Source: Tolypeutes matacus (Eukaryota; Chordata; Mammalia; Cingulata; Chlamyphoridae). From it: DNA of 64,000 bases. The stretch is taken from assembly GCA_026826555.1 (NCBI GenBank), contig JAKSZT010054304.1, positions 31,263,024 through 31,327,023 of the forward strand. The letters run 5' to 3'. Below are positions 1 through 13,072 of this stretch, piece by piece (within the stretch, counting starts at the first letter, position 1; the number at the start of each line of letters is the position of its first letter). A program made the translations under genes and the position numbers. The notes under the pieces are model-generated. The model had not been told where the DNA came from and did no database searches. It saw only the letters and a list, made by a program, of their open reading frames with translations.

Positions 1-3000
1 ACATTAGAAGTCCCACAGGTGTTCTCAAATCCTATACCCTCTTCCCCCACACAGTAATAACCATTATTCTATTATTCTAACATTTTCATTGTCAAAGCCT
101 TGCTTTTTTTAAGTTTTACACACGATGCCTACAACTCTAAACAATGTAATTTAGTTTTTCCTATGGTATACATGTTTTATATTTTGTTTCTTTTACTTAA
201 CAATCTTTTTAGGACAGTCACCCATGCTGGTACAGATAGCTATATTCATCTTGGTTGTAATATACCTGAATTGATTTGTATTTTTGTATGCCTAATGATT
301 TGTGTATTTTTTAAAAAAAAATCCTACATATCCCAAGATCATGAAGGCATTTTCCTATTTTCTTCTGAATATTTATATTTTAGCCTTTCCTATTTAGATC
401 TTTACTCCATGTAAAATAGACTTGCATGGTGTGAGGAAAGCATACAAGTTTTAACTTTTCTATATAGATACCCATAATGTAGCATTATTTATTCCAAAGT
501 CCTCTTTCCTCTCACACTCCTTTATTAAAACTTTTTCATATATGAAGGAGCCATATATTTGTGTATCTTTTTCTAGACTGTTTAGTCTGTTTCATTTTTG
601 AAATTTAATATTTGGCAAGGAACATAACCATACAAATCAATAAAGCACTGCATTTTTCTTAACTGTCTCCTCTTCTCACACAAGCACACTTAAAAATTTG
701 CTGTGGAGAAGCAGGATAAATTGAAGTAGTATGATATATCTGTATAGTATTTTAAAAGATTATAAGAAAATAATCATTTTTCCCATGACACATTTGCACA
801 TGTAGTTAGCAATAGCTAGAATTTATGGAAAGAAAAAGGAATTTTATTTTCTATCATCATATCTAAAGTTTTAATCAATTCACATATGTGAAATGTCCCT
901 TTTGGGAATAGCAATCACTAAACTACAGCTTTAGACTTCATACCATTGGTTCAAGATAACTGTGTTTAAATATCAGTTATTAATAGTGAGTCCCTTGTCC
1001 AGAGCTATTGTAACTTATTAAAACAGAGATTTCCACAACCTGGCAGAAACCAGGGATTTCCTGGTAGGCATATTCTATGTTTTGTACTGGGTAGAATTTC
1101 TCAAGGGTTAGCCCATTTTCTAAAGTAAAGAACACTTACTTTAAAAGTCCTATGTTTAAGTTATATAATCAATTTCTCTCTAAGAGAAAAAAGTGGCTTA
1201 AGACCCAACTTTTAATACATAACTTAGTAACAAGCGAGTGTTAACGTTCATATTTTAAATCTTATTTATTTAACTAGAAAATAAAGTCAGATTTTTTGTA
1301 TTTCCCTAATGATTACAGCAACTTGCTTTGCTCTGTTGCATATAAGATGAGAGAAAGGGAGAAGGAGATTATCAGTCAATTGAATTTTATAATTTTACAT
1401 GAATTTGTATTATCTAAACTTATCCTCAATTAATAAACTAAATATTAAAATTAAAAAGTAAATAAGTATATGTTTTTGCCCAGTGATTAGAAATTATTTT
1501 TGAAAAAAAAATCATCTCTTAATTCAAAACATAGTTTCAGAAGCAAAATCTGAAAATACTTTATATGTACATTAATGTTTAAATCACAAATACAAACCTT
1601 ATTATTTAACTAAAATGTACCTTTTCCAAAAAATGACACTTTTTAAAGCCCTGCTTTTGTTCATGGCAATGTTCAGTTATTATAATTTGCTGTTTTATAT
1701 GGGGTGAAAAGGAAAATATTTTGCTGATGAACAAGATAAAATAAAGAATGATAACTGAAAGAGATTTGATCTAATTATTTTTACAGGTTGAATATGTGTT
1801 TAGGAAATTGTGTCAATGCAATGTACTGTACATGAAGGAGCTTATGATAGTAGAAATAAATACCTATAGATATGTAGAAATTTTGTGGATTTTAAAATGA
1901 TAAATCAAGTACCCAAATGTAGAAAGCATTCATATTCCCTTTAGGTGTATAAAATATTCACAAATTCTGTATTTCAGGGCACACATTTATGAAAGATTAA
2001 GTCACAAATAATTAATCTTTCTTAAGATAAATATAAAATAGCAAAATATACCACAAAGCTATTATAATTCCTGGACTTAAGATACTCCACTCTGTCAAAA
2101 ACATGTAAACTTCATTTGGAAAAATAGGATCCAGAGTATTAGGTAATAATCGATCGATTGATCGATCGATAGATAGATAGATAAGAGAGAAAAAATAGCT
2201 TTTCCTGAAATATAGGGAAATACTAGTTGGACAAATGAAATAACTCACTTCACCAGGACTGAAGGAACCCTAATGATTATATTATATTGTTCATTTTAGA
2301 ACAACAAGAAATTATCATGCATCATTAGGCAATGCTTAAAATGTTTCATAAGAAATTATAGTCCATACAAGAAAACAAAAGAAAACACCTTGTATCATAA
2401 TTAATACACTTAATAAGCATACATGCTAATTTAAATTATAAAAATTAAGATAGAGGATGGATGAGGAGCACAGAACTAATGAGGGTCAGGAACAGGATAT
2501 ATGAGCCTTGAAAACAAACCTCAAAGCATTTTTTTCTTTCACTACCTTTCAGTACTATGATCCAAGTAATGGGCATAAAAATGTCATAAAAATATGTCAA
2601 GCCCTGTCTGCTACTCACAACTGACTGACCGATAATCCAAACCACAACAATCACACATAAGAAAACACCTCAGACATCCTTATAAAGATGCCAATAGATT
2701 ATGAAGACATGCTCTTGTATGTCTGCTTGACAGACTGTTAAAAATCTCCTTGCAGAATGCTGAAATATAAGAAATTCTTACAATCTTAAATTCAAGTAAC
2801 TTCAATCAATTTGTGAAGAAAAACTGGCTAAACCAACCAAAACACAGAAAAATGAGTGAATCCAGAATCAAAATATATTGACTGTTTCTAACCGCATTTC
2901 AGAAACAAAATCATTAGTATTTGTTGTTTTATTTTGTTATTAGAATGAATCATTTTTAGTTTTGTAACAGTATGCTGGCTGCCTTAACTAAGGGATTTCT

Positions 3001-4047
3001 TATTAAAAACAAACCAATAATTGCATGATGCCCCACAGAACTTGCTCAGTATACTCAGTCCCCTCTGTAAATGTATGCTGCCGATTGGAATTATATATTC
3101 TTCACAATGCTGTTTGAAAGACTACATAGAGACCTGAAGCACAGTGCCCTCTGGTGCACATGCTACATAAAATAAATTCTGTATATAGCAGTGTTTATAT
3201 GGATACAGCACACAAAATACAAAAGAAAGCTTTGGCTGTACATAAATTATAACTCCATCACTGGGAATTGTAAACTTCTATCACTAAGGAACAAACCAAA
3301 CCAATAACTTTACATAAAATATTCATTATGACATGGATCAATACAATCTAATCCATCCAGGCAACCACTTGCACATTCCTCTATTTAATGGATTCATTGC
3401 GCTTTGGGCAAGGAGGCAGTCATTGTTGGACTTAATATATGACTTCTTTTGTATAACTCTTTTAAATTTCAAATATAGAAGAGCAATAAAAATTAAAGGT
3501 CATCTATCTTAATCCCCTCCTTTTTCTTATTCTTTTCTCTCAGGTACTATGTATCTGTTATTTCTTTTCATCACACTGTTGTTTCCCCTTGCTTCTGAAT
3601 GCAAAATTACCTTTCAGGTAAAAAAGTATGAAGTGGCTGTACTTCTCAGTGACTAGGAGAAAACACCATTTCCATTTAGTTTGATAATGGTAACATAGCC
3701 TGGAATAAGGTGGAAAGGAAAAGCAATTCAAGCAAATTCATTTTAAACTTTTGACTAAAGTGAGACACTCATCCTCAAGGTGAATTGGCATTTACTTTAA
3801 GGCAGTGCAGCATTCTAGAATTTTGGAATGAGGAACAAGTGGTCACCATTATCAATAGTTTCCATAATATGTTACATCCATAAGAAATATTATAAATAAT
3901 AAGAAAACATTACTGTGATGCATAATAAATAATAACCCTTCTAATAAGAACCCTTTCCCATCTGAAACTTTCCCTTAAAGAAACTTCTCATTTATACACA
4001 ACCTTCAAGGATGATATCTCTGTAATTGCTTTCCCTTTGCTTCATAC
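1..4047 (-). other. BRINP3: BRINP3 intron 2 (3' part outside window)
   Basis: This AT-rich, non-coding stretch lies downstream of the first coding exon on the minus strand. It starts with a GT donor at 4047-4046 (minus-strand CAG|GTATG). The rest of the intron and all later BRINP3 exons lie to the left of the window. The only clear internal landmark is a short GATC/GATA microsatellite near 2150-2183. The small open frames here show no similarity to any protein I recognise. Confidence 0.8.
2150..2183. repeat. (GATC)n/(GATA)n microsatellite
   Basis: A run of four-base units starts as atcg/atcg and changes to atag/atag, giving a compound tetranucleotide repeat. It is intronic in BRINP3. Confidence 0.85.
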
Positions 4048-4283
4048 CTGTATATCTTGTATCTTGTGCTAAATCCCTGCCGGCTTCTGTCCACAAAATC
4101 TGTGTATTCCTGTGAGCGATGGAAGGGTCCCTTATCAGAGAGGAGCCAGTCGAAGGGACTTGTGGCATGCTGATCCGAAACAGCAGCAACCGCTAAAACC
4201 CAGCAATGAAGACTCAGTGCTATCCACTCCCATAGAGCCATCAGAGAGAACAATTCAGCACCAGCTCTGCTCCGCCATATCAT
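4048..4283 (-). CDS. BRINP3: BRINP3 first coding exon (residues 1-78 plus 2 nt)
   Basis: BRINP3 (FAM5C) is a secreted/ER-lumen neural glycoprotein of the BRINP family, which has a MACPF-like domain and is linked to cell-cycle suppression in neurons. The exon starts at ATG 4283-4281 with [15 protein letters not shown], followed by a hydrophobic signal-peptide core (roughly residues 12-35, containing [14 protein letters not shown]). The conserved family block then runs from [16 protein letters not shown] through [19 protein letters not shown] recognise this as the BRINP3 N-terminus, apparently full-length and intact. Translation runs in frame to minus-strand ATATACAG|GTATGAAG, so the exon ends at 4048 and codon 79 (AG|N, Arg) is split in phase 2. 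Reading past the donor gives unrelated residues and a stop. The MACPF region and the cysteine-rich C-terminus must lie in exons left of the window. The start has A at -3. BRINP1 and BRINP2 are paralogues, but this N-terminus matches BRINP3. Confidence 0.96.
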
Positions 4284-4311
4284 GCTTCCACTGGGGATTT
4301 AGAGCCTTCAT
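4255..4311 (-). CDS. Overlapping upstream ORF in the BRINP3 leader (18 codons)
   Basis: An ATG in the exon-2 leader (4311-4309, with A at -3) opens an 18-codon frame, [18 protein letters not shown], that stops at TGA 4257-4255. It is in the +1 frame relative to BRINP3 and overlaps the main start by 29 nt. Ribosomes translating it cannot simply reinitiate at the BRINP3 ATG, so it is expected to lower BRINP3 translation. It depends on exon 2 beginning at about 4333. The peptide itself probably has no function. Confidence 0.5.
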   Translation of the reverse strand: MKALNPQWKHDMAEQSWC

Positions 4312-4333
4312 TCTCTTAGCTTTCCCTCAACAC
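4284..4333 (-). other. BRINP3: BRINP3 exon 2, 5' UTR portion
   Basis: Upstream of the ATG the minus strand reads a pyrimidine-rich stretch ending TATTTTGTCTAG|GTGTTG. This is a good 3' splice site whose AG sits at 4335-4334, so the exon begins at 4333 and spans 286 bp in all (4333-4048). The 50-nt leader contains one upstream ATG at 4311-4309. The acceptor is a sequence reading, not transcript evidence. Confidence 0.75.
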
Positions 4334-4856
4334 CTAGACAAAATACACAGGCAATTAGTTAGCCCCTAGAAGATTCCTTTCTAGAAATTAAGGTGCTGAG
4401 GAGTCTAATCCTTTTGTTTTGTTTTTCACCCAATACCATCCTTTTACATGAGATTTTAACAAAAGTGAATATTAAGGAAATAAAAAAAGATTTGTTTTTT
4501 TGGTGGAGCTGAATGTCTTTTATACTTTGTGTCTTTTTTTTTATTAGAAAATAAGTCAGAGAGTCAGGACTTGTAACAATGTTATCCAGTTTCCAATCAA
4601 AAGTTTCCACGAATATTCTTTTACTGTTTAAAAAGGTCTTATAAAATTAGTTTCAAAATAAACATTGAACATATTTAAGTATTTCATAATTGCTTTATGA
4701 TTTTAATATCTAGGTTTAATTATTTTAGAATTATTTTTAGAAAAATAATTTAAAAATAAATTTAAGATGCCCAGGGCCTTATTTCCACAGTATATATATG
4801 CTGGAACAAAACTTTAGGTCTAATAATAAATACATATATACATATGTATTTGCATA

Positions 4857-4902
4857 TATGTGTGTCTGTGTGTGGTGTGTGGTGTGTGTGTATGTGTGTG
4901 AC
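4857..4902. repeat. (TG)n microsatellite
   Basis: A TG-rich run is interrupted by TGG and TCTG variants within intron 1. It is preceded by a TATA/CATA-rich stretch. Confidence 0.85.
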
Positions 4903-6439
4903 TGTGCCCAGGTATTTTTTCCATTATTCCCTTAAGATTAAGTTGATTATTTAAACAAGATCATAAAATTATTTCTAGAATATTTAAAAGATTTAAATGT
5001 GCATCAGTGTCCTATTTATGAGGTAAATAGGCATACCTACAAAATTCATATATACACATAATTGAAGACAATGTAAATTATTCATAAACTATAAGACAAC
5101 TTACAATATTTTTATAACTATCTAGAAATAAAGTAACAAGATATATATTGCTAGTGTGGTATGGAAAAGATATCTTCATACATGTATCTTATGCAATTCC
5201 TATATTCTACACAATCTCTACAAATATCTGGATACAATTGTACTTTCCATCCTCATCCATCTTTTCAAATGGTTTGTTAGAGTACAAAAATTCTAACTAA
5301 TAGAAATTTTGGTTGTGGGGTTTTTTATTCAGCACAATCTCCTTAGAAAACAATCAAAATATACAGTATTAAGTAAAATATTTTAATTACATTGGTTACC
5401 AGATTGGTGTTTCGGTAAGGAAACTGGGAGTTTTCATTTGTTTTCTAGATATAACCTTATAATTTTCAACTTAATACTAAGCAATTTTTATATGAGAGGC
5501 ATAGAACAACAATTTTGCAGCTATAAAGTACCTAAAAACAATCATACAATATTACTAACCTAAGCCATCAGATTCATAGTTGTATCCACTATGCAATTAA
5601 AAGTACCAATATCCACCTGTTATATGAATTGTCCCACTCAATGAATTGCCCCACTGTGGTAAATAAAGAATGAACTCTTTCGTAAACAACACAGGACATC
5701 TTACAAGTAAGGACTTTTTAAAAAGGATTTATCATAACAAGAGATAATATGATATATAAGAGAGGGATTTGTGTAGGAGCTTGGAAATTCTGGACTTCCT
5801 ATCAATTATTTGTGTAAATGAGCCATTGTCAAGTAATTCAATTCATAACTTCCAATTTTGCATAAAAAATTAATATTTTAACAAAGTAATTGTTTTTTAT
5901 GTGAGAAATATATCATTTATCTTTATGAAATATAATTTATTTACTTTCAGAAATTAAGAATTATTATTATGTGTAATGGAGTAGTATAATCTTCTTACAA
6001 TTTAATATTCTTTCTTATCTTTAATACACACACATTTTTATTAGGCTGATCAAATATATTCAAACTAGAAACACTTAATTGATTGTGTTACAAAGAAGTT
6101 ACATTTTCCTACTTCCAATAAGAAATTTTGTTTACTGCACAAGCAAAGATAGAATAAATTATTCAAATAAACTTCCATGTTATTATCTCATCTTTAAGGA
6201 AATGATTTTTAATGGAATGAAACTCACTGTCACATCAACTAGATAAACAGAGCTCTCCTATTGCAAACTTAATTGTGTATAAGTATATTACTGCAAATAT
6301 CTAAACAAAAATTATTCCATTCTTACTAATTGAAAAACTTGGAAAATAGTTTTTGTAAACAGAATCATATTTCCTCCAAATTCATAAAGAACAAATATGG
6401 CAAGTTAATATCCAGGGACAATATTAAGAGATTAAGAGA

Positions 6440-6636
6440 ATGGGTTCTGGAGCCTTCCTGCCCATGTTCAAGTACCAGTAACTCTACCATCTCAGACAAG
6501 CTGCTTAATTTCTTTGTGCTTCAGATACTTCAACTGTTATAGTGAAATAATTCATCAGTCTCTTACAAAGATTAAATGAGTTAATATTTATAAAGCATCT
6601 AGAATAGTTCTTAGCATGTAGTAAGCACATTAAGAG
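6440..6636 (+). repeat. MIR SINE
   Basis: The order of phrases matches the ancient mammalian MIR consensus: tgcccatgttcaagtaccag (tRNA-related B-box area), then the 'tgcttaatttctttgtgc' core, then 'gattaaatgagttaatattta', then 'tagcatgtagtaagcacat'. The copy is strongly diverged, as expected for MIR. Confidence 0.8.
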
Positions 6637-8689
6637 AGTTTCAAATCACATTTCATAATGATATAACATGCTTATAAATATATGCCATAAAATTAAACCT
6701 AACTCTGTTCAGACACATTATTTTGTAAAAGTTAAAGTGTTGTAAAAATAGGCTACATTTGACCTATATGGCATTTAAAATCCTCTTCTAAAATTACACA
6801 AATTTTCAACATACAATTGCCCAGAATTACTGTTTTTACTCATTTTCTTTACCAAATATATTCAAGATGTTTCATAGTCCTCTTATTCCTTCATCTTAAC
6901 ATATTGGAAGATGAGTTTATCTTAAATTGTTTGTAGGTGGAGCTGCCAAAAAAAAAGTTAATAATAGAGTTTAACGATTCCCGTTTTTTTCTATTTCTGC
7001 TTTTGGTTGGATACATGTTCCCATCTCTGCTCAGAAACCAGATTTTTCTGAAAGAAAAGTTTGTTAGAACATGGAAATATCAATCCTTTCTAAACTTAAA
7101 TTAATTTTTGAGATCTCTCAAAATCATTATATTTGAAAGATCTTTTAAAAAAGATGTACAAGAAACAAATTCTGATACCTCACAGAAGTCCTACTGAAGC
7201 AGTCTTTGAGTACTTGCCATGAAGAATTAGAAAATAGGGAGAAAAGTAAGTGCTGGAATCCCAAGACAGGGTAGTGGGATTCCAAAGTTTCTTAGTATAA
7301 ATGGCCATTAGACACAATATTGACTAAGAAAAGGGTTTCATTCATCTAGTTTGTCACAAAAGCTGGTAAATGTACATTTGAATGCCCTTTTATACGAACG
7401 TTAATTTTTGAATTACTCTTGAAAGGTCTTAGTTGATTCTCTTAATTGATTGGGTTAATAACCTTAGCTCTCCTAGAGATGGTTTTCAAATGTAGGTTGC
7501 CAAAGATCAAAAGTAGTGAATAGAAAGAAGCAACAAAAAAAGTAAATAAATGAATTTAAACAGTAGTGAATAAAGTTCATTTATGTCCAACATAGCTTTG
7601 AGGATATTTGGAAGTGCTACGGATGTAATCTGCTAAATTTAGAAGTATTGCCAAGAAAAGAAAATCAGAAGTTTCAATAAAAGGAAGTAAAAATTATTAA
7701 ACCAATAAGTGAATTTATCACTTTTTCTCCATGGAGTGTGGAAAAGTACAAAATGATCTTGAACTTACTCTTCTAGAGTAAGGGATATGTGGCCAAATGA
7801 GAAAATAACAATGGCAACACCCAATATTTGTTGGAATATGTAAGGATGCATTTTGTGAAGAATAAAAGAAATTGAAGAACTAAGAGAAACAAACATGAAA
7901 AGCTTAAAAAACTTAAAAAGTGGTATTGATCAAGTTTTCCTTTTCATAAAATAAAAGGAAGCAGTAAATATTTAGATATGATTACTCTATAAAAATAGAT
8001 AGTATATAGACTACTTTTCTGTTTATGAAAAATTCCTTTTGATAAAATAAAGTCCAGTATGAAGATTGTCTCTTTCTAATTCACTATTTGTAAATATCTG
8101 TTGGTCCTGGAAAACGTGCATTCTAAAAGAAAAAAGAAAAGGATTCTGCATATATTAGGTTTTAGTGATATATAATAATGCATATAACATAAAATATACA
8201 TGAAATAAAATGTCTATAACCTGTACATAATTATTTCTCCTTACTAGCTAACTATCATTCTATCCCATGGTGACAGTATCTTAGTTTTATAAAAATTCCT
8301 GGTATTGCATATGCATTTTATATTCATAAATATTCAAATCTATAAAACAAACTATAATTCCCATGATATTAAAAATACAAAGGCAGGGATCACTGACTTA
8401 GAAGTTCATCTTTTAGATCATATTATCTTGTTATCATATATTTATTTGGATGTTCACACACTAATTACTATTTGTTATCCATTAACATTACATGATGTGT
8501 ATATAATTTTTATTTTTTTATTTTTTTAATTTTCCCTGATAACATGCCCAAAATATTTTCCCAGAGAACAAAATCATCTGAGATCTTGTGAATGGAAACA
8601 TATAAACATAAAAATAATTATGCCAAACATTTCTTTTTTTTTATTTTGAAAGATGTAAAACCCATAAAAATTGAGAGATTAGTAAAAAA

Positions 8690-9710
8690 AAGGAAATCCT
8701 TCAGCTGGACCCACCAATTGTTTATATTGTATGTGAGGGTGTATACAAGTAAGAGATTTATATAGGAGTTAGATGACATTACTGTGGGATTGGCAAGTCC
8801 TAATTCTATAGGGCAAGCTGCATTTTAGAATCTCTGACTAAGGTTTTGATGAATTTCCAAGAGAAGCTGGCTGGTTGAAATAAATATAGAAATTCTCCTT
8901 TCAGTTCATCCCTTCTCTGTCTCTTTCAGGCATTGCTTTTGTTCCTAAAAAGATTTCACAAAACCTTGTTGGATTTGCATGCATATCTAGAGGATCTAAA
9001 CCATTGCACAAAAGAACCTTCCACATAGCATTCCAAGATAACTACATTTTCAATCCTGGCTTCCACTAAAATGCCTAAATGGATCCATGTTCAGCCACAC
9101 CTTCTTCAGCAAAGGGGTGTTTAGTTAAGCCCTCAAGTGAAACCCAGTTCTCTGGGGACTCACTTCCCAGAAGTTCAGGGAGGTACTTGATCGAGCCACT
9201 TCTGGCCCGATTCTCAGAGCATACTTTACCGATAGGCTGAGATTTTCAGTATCATCAGGTTCTGGTTTCTTTGTGCTTAAGAGTTCAGTCCTCAGCTTAT
9301 TTCTTTCCTCTCACATTCTACTACAAGTTGCAAATAGAAACCAAGATTTAGCCTCCACACACAACTTGGAAACCTCCTCAGCTATACATACAAGTTCATC
9401 AGTTAGAAGTTCCACTTTTAGCCTGACATCAGAGTACAATCTATTACAAAGATAGATTTCTTCTAGTTTCCAAAAACACATTAATTTTTTTCTCTCTAAG
9501 GCCTCATTGGAAGTACACTGAATGCTCCTATTTCTACCAATAATCTCTTTAAAGCAATCTAGGATTTTTCTATCAAACACCACATGATTCTTACACAGCT
9601 TGCTCATTACCTAATTCCAAAGTCATTGCTACATTTTTATGTATTTGCTATAGCAGCACCCCACTTCTGGTATCAAAAACTGTTTTTATTCTCTTCACCT
9701 GGTTAGATTT
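8690..9710. repeat. Old dispersed repeat, LTR-like, class uncertain
   Basis: Positions 8740-8890 share a phrase order with 30414-30580: 'gagattta..ata', then 'caagtcc.aattctata.gg', 'ctctga.aa.gt', and 'ccaagagaagctggctgg' opposite 'cccaggagacact'. The right part (9000-9700) ends in 'tagcagcaccccacttctgg', a phrase found near the ends of LTR-like eutherian repeats. I cannot assign the family or exact limits. Confidence 0.45.
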
Positions 9711-9724
9711 TGTTTCCTAACTTA

Positions 9725-9795
9725 ATGACTGTGAATATAGTTAGCAGAGTGCCTGAAACAAAGTTACTTAATAAAGGTAGGTTGAGCAAGTGAAT
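9725..9795 (+). repeat. L2 3'-end-like fragment
   Basis: The string 'gcagagtgcctgaaacaaag', followed by 'ttaataaaggtaggttgagc' and 'gaatgaatga', follows the L2 3' terminus pattern (agtgcctggcacat...aataaat...gaatgaatga). It is short and diverged. Confidence 0.45.
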
Positions 9796-11140
9796 GAATG
9801 ATGATTAAATATGTATTAAATTGAGGTATAATTAATGTGAGTTGGAGGAATTTAAGAAAATTACTGAGTGGAAAAATAGGAGAAAGATTTACAAAGGAGT
9901 TTGCATTTAAGCTATGCCTTAAAGGATGACAATATCTTGGATATTTGAAGAAAGTGGAGGAATGGAGTTCTGAGGCAATGGTTTCTGTGTCCAAATTGTA
10001 AACATAAATGGCATGTTCAAGTTGTATCAAAGCAAAAGATTCTTGACATAAAAAAAAAAAATTCATGAAAGACAAAGATATAGATACACCATTATTAAAA
10101 ATTAGCTTTTGGCCCAATGATAAGGGATTATCATGATCATGAGTAGGATTGTGTAAAACTTAGATCCTTTTCACTCATATTCTAGTCTTTTAGTTGCTAA
10201 AGATATATGAAGTATGCAAGTTTTCACAGATAAATTCAAACATAAATCTCAAGGGAACACAGTGTACATTATACTGTGTAGCCAACCCTCTTGAATTTGA
10301 AGACTAAAAATATAGGAACTGCAGTTAAATAGCTTGTGCATCTCTCTTTAGAACTTCATATACTGGGGATAACCTTTCTTAGTTTCCCCACACACACACC
10401 ACCATAGAAAAAACAGACAATGATTTTTAAAATTAACATGCCCTTTGTATTTCTTTCACAACAAAATTAACATTTATTGAGTCTTTATAATAACAAATAC
10501 ATTACCAACATTAGCTCCACATCTCAGTAACAATGTGGCAAAAAAATGTTATTCCTACCTAATATTATCACCACTAATTAGTTTAAAATACTAACAATCA
10601 AGGGGAAGAAACATGAAGTGGAGCAAGGAATCAATGGCCCTGAAGTCAAATTGAAAATCATATTATTCCTATTGCCCCACACTACAACCTAATTAGGACT
10701 GAATTCTGATTAAAGTTATTTATTAGAATATTTGTGATCTCTCTCATGAAATACTCTTGAATAAAATCAAAATTTAAAGTGGACAATAGAAACAAATAGA
10801 AGTAGAAAATAAAATAAAAATTGAAAGGGAAGATTTTTATTTCAGACTATTATAAGCAAATGATTAGAGTAACTACATATTATACATTTTCACTCACAGT
10901 CTGCTTTGTATATTTAATGTTTTCAGTGAAGGTGATAGTTGAAATCAACTCAGTTTTTAATTTTAAAAATATTAAAATTTGTACTATAAACTCAAAAATT
11001 TTAAAAACTAAAATTTCTCAGGTTATATGTATTATTTATTTGTATAGAAAGTATAATCATAGACAGATTGATTTAATTTGCCTATCTGCTTTTAGTAGAT
11101 ATTGCAATATTAATCCAATAGGGTTTGATTGCTCAATCTT

Positions 11141-11320
11141 TTTTTTTATAAGATTTATTTATTTCTCCCCCCACCCCCAACCCCATTGTTTGAGCTCACT
11201 GTCTGCTCTCTGTGTCTTTTCATTGTATGCTCATCTTCTTTTTAGGAGGTACCAGGAACTGAACCCGGGACCTTCCCCTTGGGAGGGATGTGCCCAATGG
11301 CTTGAGCCACCTCTGCTCTG
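11141..11320 (-). mobile_element. DAS-SINE (tRNA-derived SINE)
   Basis: On the plus strand it starts with a T-run and 'agatttatttatttc', continues through a C-rich section and 'ctctgtgtcttttcattg', and ends with the inverted tRNA-like head 'aggaactgaacccggga ... ggcttgagccacctctgct'. The reverse complement supplies B-box (GGTTCAGTTCC) and A-box (TGGCTCAAG) homology. Near-identical flanks (gctcaatctt 11131-11140 and gctcaattct 11321-11330) are a plausible target-site duplication. This is a retroposon, not a tRNA gene. Confidence 0.85.
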
Positions 11321-13055
11321 GCTCAATTCTTATTATAAAATTTTTTATGGTGTTACTAAAAAAAAGCTATACACTCTGTGTAACAGCGTTGGAGTCTCAC
11401 AATGGGAGACATAATGAAATTTCAGTAAAAGGAGATGACTTGTAATATTTTGCTGAAATGCAATTAAAAATTTTAATTAAGGTCATGTTTTTATGTTCTC
11501 ACACCTAGCAGATCATGAAAATGAATATGAAGATGATTTCTAGTAAGTATTTTATGGGACAGTAGTGTGAGAACTTAGAACTATAGCTAAAAAAAAATTA
11601 TAAACCCATTTAACAGAAAAGATTCTTGGATTTTAATTTTAAAAATATTAAAATTTTAAAGTCATTCTTTTCCTAGAACACCAGATAAACTCAAGTATTA
11701 AATTTAATGGCCATATTCAAATTTATATGAATAGCATAATGTATCATCTTTCTACAGGCATTTCCAATGGATTTTGAATTTTGAATATGAACAACTACAT
11801 AGTCAAATTAATAAAAGAATGAGAGCCCCAATATTCAATAACATATCATTAATTACATATTGTAACTGCTTTAGTCAAATATTTGTTAGAATTCTTAAAA
11901 TTTTAGACTTCAGATGACTTAAAATCACCCTTCCTTTAATTTAGACCTTGTTTACTTAGAGTTAATATATTTTTAAATAGCTAAATGATAGAGAAAATAG
12001 TAATTTACTATATAAAAATGTCAAGTAATTCATCAAGGTATAAAATCCTGCAGACCTTACATGTGTGCCATTCTCCATATAAATAGGTAGGATTTGTCAC
12101 ATTCATTTTTGTGCTCCAATAAGTATATAAATAAATGGTTGCTTTAGCTTTGACTGTGCTTAATTGAAATAAACATTAGCATGTAGATATGGGAAGGAAA
12201 CCATTCCAACTTTCAGCTCTACAAATTATCACTGGGTATGCCTAGGAATTATAACAAAAATCAACCTTTTTTTCCTTATGAATTGATAATTCTTTCAATT
12301 TCCCTCAAACAAGTAAAACAAAATTGTAAGAAACTAAAATGTAGTGATAATCCTTAAAACAAAAGATATCATTCCACTCCAACCAGCTCTTAAACCTAAT
12401 ATTACCCAATCGGGGACTATAACTGAATGAAATATACTCTTATTTGAATTATCAATTACTTTTGAATTTTAAAGACAAATGTCCTATGGATTCATGACTA
12501 ACTTAAAATTCCTTTGAACTTGATAGACTGTAAATTACTAAACTAAGTATAGACTGGATCGATCTCCACTCAGGAATCTTCTAAAATTTCACAGTCTATT
12601 ACTATTAACTCATTTTAACAGCTTTGTTCATATGACCAGATTATGAAAGACTTGCTGACCAAGATAATGTTTATAAAGCCCAGAGTCCCTCATACTTCAC
12701 ACATTATCATGCATTAGTAAGTTTTTGATAAATAGACACTGAATTCAATTCCCTTTACAAAATTACTTTATGGGCTGTATCAGTAAGTCTGCTTATAATA
12801 CCATGAGATTGACATTATATTTAAAGTTATGGATGTATTATTACATTTTTGTTCTCTTTTATTTTTTCCTCAAAATTAATAAACTTCTTTGTTTTAAATC
12901 ACACTGTAAAGGTTAGATCCATCTTTCTAGTCATTTAGCTCTGTTAAACTTGTATGGCAGAGGGGCCTTCTTGTTATTTATTTTAGCTGATCAGGCAAAG
13001 CAGTGCCTCTGACTAACTAACAGCTTTAAGTGTTTTCCATTTTAATGAGGGTTAG

Positions 13056-13072
13056 TATTCCTCTGAGGAATA
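13056..13072. repeat. 17-bp perfect palindrome in intron 1
   Basis: The sequence tattcctctgaggaata has 8-bp perfect arms around one central base. It contains TTCC...GGAA half-sites. It could be a protein-binding dyad or chance. Confidence 0.5.

Noticed and set aside
10821..11414. 197-codon plus-strand open frame
   Set aside because: It runs straight through the inverted DAS-SINE at 11141-11320 and AT-rich intron sequence, with no recognisable domain. It is a chance frame.
10955..11656. A 26-bp AT-only string occurring exactly at 10955-10980 and 11631-11656
   Set aside because: Only A and T, self-complementary in part, in very AT-rich DNA, with no homology in the flanks. Chance recurrence or minor duplication cannot be separated.
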